This document shows, in pieces, positions 47,501 to 55,106 of a stretch of DNA of 64,000 bases (the stretch's first letter is position 1; every line of letters starts with the position of its first letter). A program made the translations under genes and the position numbers. Origin of the DNA: Methylocystis parvus OBBP (GTDB lineage Bacteria; Pseudomonadota; Alphaproteobacteria; Rhizobiales; Beijerinckiaceae). The DNA is taken from contig NZ_CP092969.1 of NCBI RefSeq assembly GCF_027571405.1, positions 124,001-188,000 on the forward strand, read 5' to 3'. The notes beneath the pieces were generated by a model. It searched no databases, was not told where the DNA came from, and saw nothing but the letters and a program-made list of their open reading frames with translations.

Positions 47501-50235
47501 TGGAGAGCGATGAGTTAATCACTCTCGCAGAGGAGTTGTCACTCGTCGAGCGAGGACAAGACATCGAGATCTCTACTCCAGGGCCGACCGCAATCGAAGA
47601 CTTCTCACGGTTCCTCAGTTCGCAGACGGGTACCAGCCCAAGGCTTGCCGAATGGGAGCGCTCTCAAGGCTTTCCAGAGGGATCGCGCACCCGAGCCCTT
47701 ATACGCAAGTGGTTGAGCCTGCGGACCGCGCGGGTCGACACACTCAAGCGCTCTGTACGCGATGTCCTTGGCGAATTGGGGTTTGTTCCCGATAAAGACG
47801 ATCCCGTTACGCTCGGCGGCTTATCGAACGGAAACCGAATTCATCAGGTTGGCGTCAGGGTTCGCGCCATCGCAGATCGGGAGTACTGCTCGGTCGCCCG
47901 ATTCGGCAGCGAGGCGGAGGGTCAATACAGGATCATGGTGCCGAATGAAGACACGCGGCCCAACGAGATTGTCGCAGCCGTGTCCGATGGAGACGCGGGG
48001 GCCACGCTGGTTTTTGCGCAGACATGGCTGACGCCTGAGGATCGCCGCGCGATCGCAGCGGAAGCTCGCCGGCTAGGGCGCGCTTTTTGTCTCGTCGATG
48101 ATGGGTTATTGGCCTTCCTGTGCACACGACAACGCGTTCTGCGTGATCTGTTTGCCTGCGGGATTCCATTCGCAGCCGCGACACCTTATGTCACGACGCC
48201 AGGCAGCATTCCGGTGGAGGCGTTTTTCGGCCGCAACGCCGAATTCGACGAGATTAGCAGACGAAACGGTAGTTGTATCGTTTATGGCGGCCGCCAGCTC
48301 GGCAAATCCGTGCTTCTCGATTATATCGAGAAGCGCAGCCGCAACGCAGAAAAGTCGGTGACAGTGCGGCTCGATTGCCAGGGCCTTACTGAGCGGAGAG
48401 ACATTCTGGGTTTGATCGACAAAAAAGCGCGCCCCTTATCTGCGGATTCGCGACTCGACATTCTCGCTGCCATGGAGAAATGGCTTGAGGGGGATGCCGA
48501 GAGAACGATCCTTCTAATGCTCGACGAGACCAACAGTCTGGTACGTGCCGATGCGCTGCGCGACTTTCGGCTTCTAGTTGAGTTCCGGGGGGTCATGGAG
48601 CGAACCAACCGGCGCTTCAAGGTGGTATTATCTGGGCAGAATAACGTATTGCGACTGACGCAGCAACCTAACACGCCTCTCGCCCATTTCGGCCAACCGA
48701 TCTGCATCGGGCCGCTCAAGGGGGCTGATTACAAATCGGCGCGCGATCTAGTGACCGAGCCGCTCGCCGCAGTGGGTTATATCTTCGACAGCCCTCAACT
48801 TGTCTCGAGAATTCTTGTCGAGACGCAATTTTACCCGAAGCTCGTCCAAATGTTCTGCCGCGATTTGCTCAGGCATGTCCGCGGGCTCCAGGCAATGCAT
48901 GCGACCTTGCCGCCCTGGCGCATCACCGGTGAGCATATCGAGGCCACACTGCGCAATCAGAAGCTGCGAAACGAGATATTCGAGACCTTTCGGATTACGC
49001 TTGATCTCGACAAGCGCTACGAGCTGGTTGCGCTTGTGATGGCGGTCGATCGCAGTGATCGCCGCAAGAGAGGCGACGTGGCGACTTCCATGACAGAGCA
49101 GAAACTTCGTGAAGCCGCGTTCTATTGGTGGCGTGAGGGCTTTTCGGAGACCAACGCGCGTGAAGATTTCAGAGGTGTGCTGGAGGAGCTTGAAGGTCTT
49201 GGCATCCTCACACATGACCGGATCGCTGGAACATATCAGCTGTCATCGCCGATCATTGCGAACCTTATTGGCTCGGAGGCGGAAATCTATGATCGCCTCA
49301 TTGCGTTCGCACAGGAACCGGCGCCGCGCGAGATTGAACCTTCAAGGCGCAGGGCGCGGCTCGCAAGCATGGGCGAGCCGAAGCACAAAGGTGTTTGGCT
49401 TAATCCGCTGACTCCAGCCCAGATCAGCAAGGCCACGCGGGGGATGGAGCCAGGGTATGCTCAGGCGCGACCGACTGTTTTCTTCGGACCGCCGGACATG
49501 TTGCTTGAACAGGTCACGATTGCGCTTGAGCCGAAGAAATATGACGAGCACGAGGGCATGCGGATCATACTTGTTGACCAGGCGTCGAATGCGACGTCGC
49601 TTCTGCGGCAGCTCAACAAGACGAGGAGCAGATGCTGTTTCGTTGTCTCGCCGCGACTGCGTTGGGACACGGAATGGCTTAGGGTCGCGGGACGGTCGGG
49701 GAATAATTTAGTGGTCTTCGTCGGCAATCTCGATCATGCTTGGCGCACGATTGTAGAGGATCCGAAAGGGCTCAGGCAGCTTGGGAACGTGCGAATTGAA
49801 ACATTAGCCCCTTTGGCGCCGATCGAACTAAACGATCACTTTCAACGTCGAAAGATCATCCTGTCCGAGGACGATCGTAGGACGTTGCTGGATGAAACTG
49901 GGGGCTTCCTTAACTCAGTTGGACGTTGGACAGATCGGCGTCTCGGCGTAAAACGGGACTCGTCCATTTCGCAGGAATTCTGCCCCCTTTTCGAGCCGAT
50001 CCCCGATGACGCACGAGCGCTGCTCGCCGAATTGATCGCCTTCTTGCAACCTGACGACTCGTTTGACGTGGCGGTGCTCAGCGACTTTTGCCGGGGTCAA
50101 GATCCTGCGCGAGTGTACGACTGGTTGATGATGACCGGCCTCGCTGAGCCGGTCGTTCGCGAACATGAGAATCTGCGCTTAAACAGGGTTTTCTGGTCGC
50201 CGCTGTTGCGCAAGACCCTTCAGCCCGCAGTATGA
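44557..50235 (+). CDS. giant STAND-type NTPase
   Basis: About 1892 aa. The N-terminal 1,200 residues are mostly helical with acidic stretches and no recognised domain; they may be sensor or scaffold. An NTPase domain of the AAA/STAND type follows: FFGRNAEFDEI, Walker A YGGRQLGKSVLL (about residue 1,245), Walker B ILLMLDETN (about 1,320), sensor VVLSGQNNV, then a winged-helix-like part (FQGVL-type segment DFRGVLEELEGLGILTHDRI). The C-terminus is another all-alpha part. The gene overlaps the HEPN-like gene by ATGA. STAND NTPases in defence sense a phage product and activate an effector; here the effector would be the downstream protein. Start uncertain (GTG 44539 or further upstream possible). 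Confidence 0.65.
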   Translation: MSADRIATLCDWPAADRRRLVKQLGLVSAQGAEIDPQDDTAFWDALVASFLSNPTAYKTLVLHLKHLSKKAFSRRPDQKAFDRLVAKARLQRSVFADGETDFLPRVAEVAAGSEAFNELADWLWGAWLFGLSAQNISAVIDAYEPLQDIFGSWRPAIEAENDKMLTEGKDLVTTEPARTDDIAMLFRQVRFNLDEAERLDADAPLVAAIAAIEKIGDLLRARREETERMRSASLVTQTVLEQLRTRDEPADEQAAARLHKALDQFCDIASGISYADITHLAMKVAQMVRDADAARSAWHEAEAAHRASPFDSDARRTYSDALDRYQRAEEHLAGLLETATSETREVAATIQPSIVEETKLTVETTAINKPTALLPVEFALPVAAQNNDGPNDEPEGGLSFSVNRYEENILAAAEADANFEHSVAGVSEDGINQAGSSDQEENITDTINELADGDLINRSEDAERLAATLLRRHDIGLFGIACTAGAELNFPLPHPALARLLGLSGLQDAEAQLHFTESLQILLTATHEPIHRGDTWLRFAALSLPAITDPTLLCRTALEQLKLDDSMVVAAKDLQAAIVSLDRAYPALEALAQTNTPEADQEFRDAQSALRRHVDLVRGGTLAYQAATVVAHKLAQAFEEIARGHLDPDAVEGMIDAVMRVDETDEAIIRRLDREGRGAVAERKPIEARALARLKAIVKEFRALALRLTRAADLLHEQRRSSAQTIEATRRKGRDLHRRFKSAAETFNGLAETQTSIDDFSIACAAIAAVLLRSHAQAIETGMSSNPFRYAIDYDHFRLPGATRRPDLTPEAAWDALLDLERKPAMNWLEAFDVAMDRREHLATEAFLALAAPLADDRSLAAERGEAIAAARSYVENERAKLRDDLLTVMNYAPAGETSLDLLYQGVAQIDVKELPRSDLSLAAGADGREILDFPDALTEIESAKENVRRVRASALKALEDRLASIEGTVPADTVASLRKLVESDELITLAEELSLVERGQDIEISTPGPTAIEDFSRFLSSQTGTSPRLAEWERSQGFPEGSRTRALIRKWLSLRTARVDTLKRSVRDVLGELGFVPDKDDPVTLGGLSNGNRIHQVGVRVRAIADREYCSVARFGSEAEGQYRIMVPNEDTRPNEIVAAVSDGDAGATLVFAQTWLTPEDRRAIAAEARRLGRAFCLVDDGLLAFLCTRQRVLRDLFACGIPFAAATPYVTTPGSIPVEAFFGRNAEFDEISRRNGSCIVYGGRQLGKSVLLDYIEKRSRNAEKSVTVRLDCQGLTERRDILGLIDKKARPLSADSRLDILAAMEKWLEGDAERTILLMLDETNSLVRADALRDFRLLVEFRGVMERTNRRFKVVLSGQNNVLRLTQQPNTPLAHFGQPICIGPLKGADYKSARDLVTEPLAAVGYIFDSPQLVSRILVETQFYPKLVQMFCRDLLRHVRGLQAMHATLPPWRITGEHIEATLRNQKLRNEIFETFRITLDLDKRYELVALVMAVDRSDRRKRGDVATSMTEQKLREAAFYWWREGFSETNAREDFRGVLEELEGLGILTHDRIAGTYQLSSPIIANLIGSEAEIYDRLIAFAQEPAPREIEPSRRRARLASMGEPKHKGVWLNPLTPAQISKATRGMEPGYAQARPTVFFGPPDMLLEQVTIALEPKKYDEHEGMRIILVDQASNATSLLRQLNKTRSRCCFVVSPRLRWDTEWLRVAGRSGNNLVVFVGNLDHAWRTIVEDPKGLRQLGNVRIETLAPLAPIELNDHFQRRKIILSEDDRRTLLDETGGFLNSVGRWTDRRLGVKRDSSISQEFCPLFEPIPDDARALLAELIAFLQPDDSFDVAVLSDFCRGQDPARVYDWLMMTGLAEPVVREHENLRLNRVFWSPLLRKTLQPAV

Positions 50236-51305
50236 GCCGCGCCCCGCGTCAGTGGCTGTTGCATGGACCCGCGGCGTTCGTCCGCGAGGTTGCCCAAGTC
50301 GCAAACGACGACGGCGTCGCTGTCGTTGTCGCTCCGCCGCATTGCCCGCCGCAGCTCGAGGCGGCGCTTGAAGGGGCTCTCCATCAGCCGTGGCTACCGA
50401 GGATCGACGCCAGGACGGAGGAACCGCCGCTAGCGGTCCTATCGAGGGCATTCGAGGTCGACGCGCGCAGTGCTGCCGCGCTGCCCGTCGATCGCGCAGC
50501 TGAGGGTCGGGCCGCAATTATAGAGGGCCTCGACGAAGGATCCTGGCCGCGTTGGGAAACCACGTTGCGGGCTTGGGCCGGCGGTTGCTCGCGCCGTCAG
50601 CGATTCGGTGCGGTTCTAGTCGTCGTCATCACCCCGGCCTGCGAGAGCGCAATCAGAGCCGTCGGCCTACGTTCTTTGCCTTGGAAAAACGTAATCGGCT
50701 CGCGTGACGCGATGTCTTGGGCGCTCGACGGGGTACCCAGCGCGCTTGATCCGTTACTCGGCCGCCTCGCAGTCGAGACCGCGGTTCAGCTCGCCGGCTG
50801 GGACCTCGAATCGGTCGCTCGGTTCGTTGAGAGCTTCGCGACGGCACCACGCCGGATGTTCGACATTTCACAATCCCCCTCCGACGGCACCCGCGCGGCC
50901 AGTTGGGCGCTCGGAACGAGCGATCTTTTCGACGGCGTCGTATTTTCCACGCTGGATTGCTGCGGTCGAGAGGAGATTGCACGACGGATTTGGCGGGCCC
51001 AAGTGACAGTGCTTTTCGGATGGTTGGAAAGCGAGCGAAGCGGCTTTGTGCGACGCCATCGCCGTGCGTTACGTGAGTGCGTCAGCCGGTCTCTGTTAAC
51101 CGCAGATCTCGACTCGCTAGAATGGGCTGAGATCGCGCGCCTTACGAAGGCGGCGTTCGCCGCAGGCGACCGACGGGTCGAGCTCGCGGACGAAGCGCGT
51201 GCGGTGCGCAATGCGCTTGCTCATCTCGAGCCGATCGACTATTCGCGCTTCGCACGCATACGATCGCTCACGCACGCTGACCGAGGCGAGGGCGACAGCG
51301 CATAG
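50232..51305 (+). CDS. uncharacterised protein with C-terminal HEPN-like motif
   Basis: A 357-aa protein overlapping the NTPase gene by ATGA. The N-terminal 150 residues have a Rossmann-like alternation (VAVVVAPPHCPP, GAVLVVVITPA). The C-terminal part is helical and ends with ADEARAVRNALAHLEPIDYS, in which Arg326-Asn-x3-His331 fits the HEPN RNase motif (R-[N/D/H]-x3-H). HEPN domains in defence act as RNases or toxins, usually as dimers. Pairing with a STAND NTPase suggests sensor and effector. No known family name is assigned. Confidence 0.5.
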   Translation: MSRAPRQWLLHGPAAFVREVAQVANDDGVAVVVAPPHCPPQLEAALEGALHQPWLPRIDARTEEPPLAVLSRAFEVDARSAAALPVDRAAEGRAAIIEGLDEGSWPRWETTLRAWAGGCSRRQRFGAVLVVVITPACESAIRAVGLRSLPWKNVIGSRDAMSWALDGVPSALDPLLGRLAVETAVQLAGWDLESVARFVESFATAPRRMFDISQSPSDGTRAASWALGTSDLFDGVVFSTLDCCGREEIARRIWRAQVTVLFGWLESERSGFVRRHRRALRECVSRSLLTADLDSLEWAEIARLTKAAFAAGDRRVELADEARAVRNALAHLEPIDYSRFARIRSLTHADRGEGDSA

Positions 51306-51399
51306 CCCGGACTCCCACCTTTACAGTAATGGCCAATCGACACCGACGCTGCTCGGGGCCGTCGCGCAGGCGCCTGAGTACATCGATAAGGGCGCAATT

Positions 51400-51424
51400 G
51401 CGCGGGGTAGGGCGGCGCGGTTGG
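51400..51424 (+). repeat. attR-like direct repeat (copy of integrase 3' end)
   Basis: 24 of 25 bases are identical to 31508-31532. The frame around it reads EYIDKGAIARGRAARLG and stop, against RYYNEAQIARGRAARLA and stop in the integrase. The homology fades upstream, so it looks like a recombination-site copy and not a second integrase gene. About 200 bp further the Druantia-like genes start. Confidence 0.75.
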
Positions 51425-51631
51425 GATAGTAAGTTTCGTGCGGGCAGTGGGCTTATTTTGGCAGGCCGTGGCAACGACATTGACGGAGAAGGCGTGTGAG
51501 CTTCGATAAACTCGTCCAATCTCGGACGGGCACAAATACTGGCTTTCATCGTCTCGCATTGGGCACGTAACGAAGACGTTGCAGTTTTAATTGTTTACGA
51601 TTTGTGCGTATGCTTCCGTTGAGGGCTGAAA

Positions 51632-54600
51632 ATGGGGAGCGCGTCGGAGAGGGAACTCAGGGATCTGTCCCGGCTGGATGACGGGCGGCTCGCTGAAATG
51701 TTTAAAGAAAGAGGCAATGATCCGCAGTTTCTCGACGCGCTCAATGAGGAGCTCAAGCAGAGAGATAGCGACGCGGCCATCGACTTGCAGATCAGGGTGG
51801 TGATGACCCGCCGCGCCCTTGTGCGCACGCCGACATCCACCGAGACCCGCCGCGCAGCCCCACAATCGGACCCGGTTCGCGACTGGCTGCGTGAATTTCT
51901 CGGCGCGCGAAAACTTATGCGTCCGGATGAACGGCCGCTCTATCGCTACCGAATGGCGGATAGCGAATATGAACAGGCGAAAAAGATACTTCGTCACCTG
52001 GCAAGCGCCGGCCGTCTCATGCAGCCGGACGCCCGCGCCGGTGCGTTGTTCGTCGGGTATTGCGCAGAGTGGTTCCGCCGCGACTCCGACTCAACTTTCC
52101 TTCGATGGGACGATCCAGCGCCAGATCTCTTTCCATCCGTGCCTTATGCCAGCAAGCAAGCGCTGACGACCTCCGGCTTGACCTATTGGCGGCGTCCGCT
52201 GCGAAAGAGCGCCTATGCGCGCGAGTTTCTCCTGACCGTGGCCCTCGAAGGCGGATTTCCTGTCCGCATTCTGGCGGAAGGCGCACGCGGTTGGCTGAAG
52301 GAGTATCTGCGCGCGATCATGCGCCGAGCAATCGCCTGGCGCGTCGATACGCTGGACGAGATTCTTGCAATTGCCGAGGAAGAGCGCGGGCGAATGCGCA
52401 AGAGCTACCAGCACGATGACTTCGTCGCGCTGTGCTCGGAACTCGTCACGAGGCTCCTCGAACTGCGGCATAAGGCAGAAGCCGAGAGTCGCGCCGGCAT
52501 TCGTAATTCAGCGCTTCTCGATGCCAAATATCCGGGTTGGCGCGACGAACTGCCGATCTACGTTCCGGCCGAGGATGAAGCCCTTGTCGCCGAGCTGCTA
52601 GCCGGATTGCTGGACGAGAAGATGACCGGCCTCACCACCGAAGGCGTGGAGGTCCGGCGCTATCTGGTCAAGCGGGAGGGCGAATGGCATCCGGCATTAC
52701 AGCTGCTTGCCGACGGCGAAATCCCGCCGGCAAAGCTGCCGAGCCTTACGGCGCTTAGTCGGGTTCGCGCGATTGCAACGGGCGAGCTCGGCAACCACCT
52801 TGCCGGCGAGCTCGCGTTGCTCGAACCGCCGCTCGGCGAGCAGCGGCGCTGGCGGGTGCGTCCCTATACACGTACCGCCAAGCTCCTGAGTGATTTCCCG
52901 TTAGCTGCGCCTGTCACCGTAACGCTCAGCACGCCGGATGGCATCTCGCATCCCTGGACATGGCCGCGCGGCGAAGCGCTGCGATCGGAGGTCCTGGTAT
53001 TCCAGGAAGACGAGGGCTCGACACCGAACGAGCCACTGCTTCGATTTTTTCGATCAGGCTCGGTGAACTCGCCGGCAAAGACCCTCTACGTTCTCGTCCC
53101 GCAGGACTGGACGGTCGAGCCCCTGACAGAGGATGCCGCACCGGAGATCATGGACGTTCCCGCGCTGGGCCGCAAGCTCGTCCGCCTGACCGCGTCCGCT
53201 TATTTCCATAGCGATGAGGACGACGCGGTCCGTTTCAGGGTCGAGCCGGATACGGATGGACGGGAGTACGAGCTTGAACTTGTCCCCCTCGTCAGTGCCG
53301 GCTTTGAACTCGCCGACGAAAGCTGGGAACTCGTGGCAGCGCCGGTAAGGCCGTTGATCCGGGAAGCCCGAAAGCAGCCGCGGCCGCCAGGAGCCGGCGA
53401 GCTGTTTGTCCGGCGTCCGGGCGGTAAATGGGCGCCACTTGCCGGTCCGCTCAACGCCGCCGGCCTGATGGAGCTGTCCTGGCGTGACCCGGTCGCCAAC
53501 ATCCAGGTCGAGAAACGCCAGTTGGCGCTTGTGCCGGACGATGCGCGCATTAAAGGCGTCATGAAGGATGCGCAGCGCGGCGAGATCTGCCTTGAGGGCC
53601 TGCCGGGATGGACCGCCACCGTCCGGGAGGCTGCCTGCGCGGTCGATGCGGCGGATAGCTCCGTTCTGTCGATCCGCTTTACCGGGCGACCCGTCTATCG
53701 GCTTCCGATGACGCTGCGGCCGCCGGCGGGGCAGCCTTTCGACATGATCGCTCCCCTTGTCGGCCGGGACGCCGTTATCGCCCTGGCGGACGGCTCAATC
53801 CTCACGCCCGGCCAGCAGGTCGACGTCGGCGCGTTGCGCGGCGCGGTCGCTGTGGCACCCCGCAGGACGGTCATTCATCTTGCCGCGAAAGGCTCCAAGT
53901 CAGGCGCAATCCGGATCGTCGTTGATGGAGAACTCCCGCTCGGTATCCTGCGGAGCGCGATCGATGAGACGCTGGCAACGTTGCCCGGACAGGACGATCT
54001 GGCGGAATTGGATTTCATAGGTGATTCGCGGCGACCGATCCGCATCAGCCGGTACCGCCACGAACAGCTGTCGCGCGACTGCAGCCTAGTCCGGTGGTTT
54101 CCGCCTTCGGGGTCCTCTCGCGTTGTGCCGGTGGCGCGCATGATTCTGGATCCGCGGCTCGAACGCGCCCTGGAACCCGCGGGAGACGGAATGTGGCAGC
54201 TCCCAGAGCGGTGCAAAGGGCCTTGCCTCGTCTATCTGCGGGACGGTGTCGATGTTGTTTCAAGGCCCACCCCGGTTGCGCAGCCGGGCGCCCCCGACGC
54301 CTATACTGGAGTCCTGGTTTCGGCGCTGGCAATACCGGATTATGAGGACCGCCAGCGCGCGGTAGTGGACGCACTGTCCCGGCTCGGACGCGGTGAGGCC
54401 GGAGCGAGTGACCTCAAGTGGTTGCGTGATGCGGCGACCAATCTCAACGGCCTTCCGGCAAGCGCGTTTGACGCGCTCAAGCTGCTGCCTTGCAGCGCGA
54501 AGACCCTCATCGACTTGCTCCTCAACGCCCGCGATGCAGAGGAGCGCAGCGCCATCTGGGCCTTACAAAATGAACTGCCGTTCCTGTGGTTGGCCCTGCC

Positions 54601-55099
54601 GCTTCGCGCATGGTTGTCGGCGATGAAACGGAGTTGCTTCGCCTTAACCGATGCGCTGGAAAGCGCTCTTGGCAAAAAGAAGGCGATCAACGAGGCGGTG
54701 GCGTGGCTTCGCGGCGTGTGCGGGGACCTCACTGCGCTCGAACCCGCGCTCGAAGCCATCTTCGGCCTGGTCGGACTGCCAATCGGGCAGGCGATGGATT
54801 GCCCTTCGCTCCGAGATTTGACGAGCGGTTACATCCGGGACCAGCACCAGCGGGGCGGCGATGCGCCGAACGATCTTGCGGAGCGCCTAGCTTTAATCGG
54901 GCTGAAGCTTCCGCCCGAAATCGAAACGAAATCGCACACGGATTTTGCGGGCCTCTTTGCTCCTGTCCTGCTGGCAGCAAGTGCCCGAGAGAAACTCGTG
55001 CTCGACCCCGAGCTTGCGTTGATCGCGCGCCGCACGCTCCGCGAGGACCCGATGTATGTATCAGGATCCTGGCCGCAGCTTGTGAAATTCTACGGTTGA
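51632..55099 (+). CDS. druH: DruH-like protein (Druantia type III)
   Basis: A 1155-aa protein (GAGGG before ATG) with no enzymatic motif. The N-terminal helical part has VRDWLREFLGARKLMRPDER then YEQAKKILRHLASAGRLMQP. A middle beta-rich part and a helical C-terminus (LIDLLLNARDAEERSAIWAL) follow. Size, gene order and the adjacent DUF1998 helicase match DruH of Druantia type III (the YjiT/STY4851 type, from memory). DruH has no known catalytic role and probably recognises the target or scaffolds DruE. It is 8 bp from the helicase gene. Confidence 0.6.
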   Translation: MGSASERELRDLSRLDDGRLAEMFKERGNDPQFLDALNEELKQRDSDAAIDLQIRVVMTRRALVRTPTSTETRRAAPQSDPVRDWLREFLGARKLMRPDERPLYRYRMADSEYEQAKKILRHLASAGRLMQPDARAGALFVGYCAEWFRRDSDSTFLRWDDPAPDLFPSVPYASKQALTTSGLTYWRRPLRKSAYAREFLLTVALEGGFPVRILAEGARGWLKEYLRAIMRRAIAWRVDTLDEILAIAEEERGRMRKSYQHDDFVALCSELVTRLLELRHKAEAESRAGIRNSALLDAKYPGWRDELPIYVPAEDEALVAELLAGLLDEKMTGLTTEGVEVRRYLVKREGEWHPALQLLADGEIPPAKLPSLTALSRVRAIATGELGNHLAGELALLEPPLGEQRRWRVRPYTRTAKLLSDFPLAAPVTVTLSTPDGISHPWTWPRGEALRSEVLVFQEDEGSTPNEPLLRFFRSGSVNSPAKTLYVLVPQDWTVEPLTEDAAPEIMDVPALGRKLVRLTASAYFHSDEDDAVRFRVEPDTDGREYELELVPLVSAGFELADESWELVAAPVRPLIREARKQPRPPGAGELFVRRPGGKWAPLAGPLNAAGLMELSWRDPVANIQVEKRQLALVPDDARIKGVMKDAQRGEICLEGLPGWTATVREAACAVDAADSSVLSIRFTGRPVYRLPMTLRPPAGQPFDMIAPLVGRDAVIALADGSILTPGQQVDVGALRGAVAVAPRRTVIHLAAKGSKSGAIRIVVDGELPLGILRSAIDETLATLPGQDDLAELDFIGDSRRPIRISRYRHEQLSRDCSLVRWFPPSGSSRVVPVARMILDPRLERALEPAGDGMWQLPERCKGPCLVYLRDGVDVVSRPTPVAQPGAPDAYTGVLVSALAIPDYEDRQRAVVDALSRLGRGEAGASDLKWLRDAATNLNGLPASAFDALKLLPCSAKTLIDLLLNARDAEERSAIWALQNELPFLWLALPLRAWLSAMKRSCFALTDALESALGKKKAINEAVAWLRGVCGDLTALEPALEAIFGLVGLPIGQAMDCPSLRDLTSGYIRDQHQRGGDAPNDLAERLALIGLKLPPEIETKSHTDFAGLFAPVLLAASAREKLVLDPELALIARRTLREDPMYVSGSWPQLVKFYG

Positions 55100-55106
55100 G
55101 TGTGAC

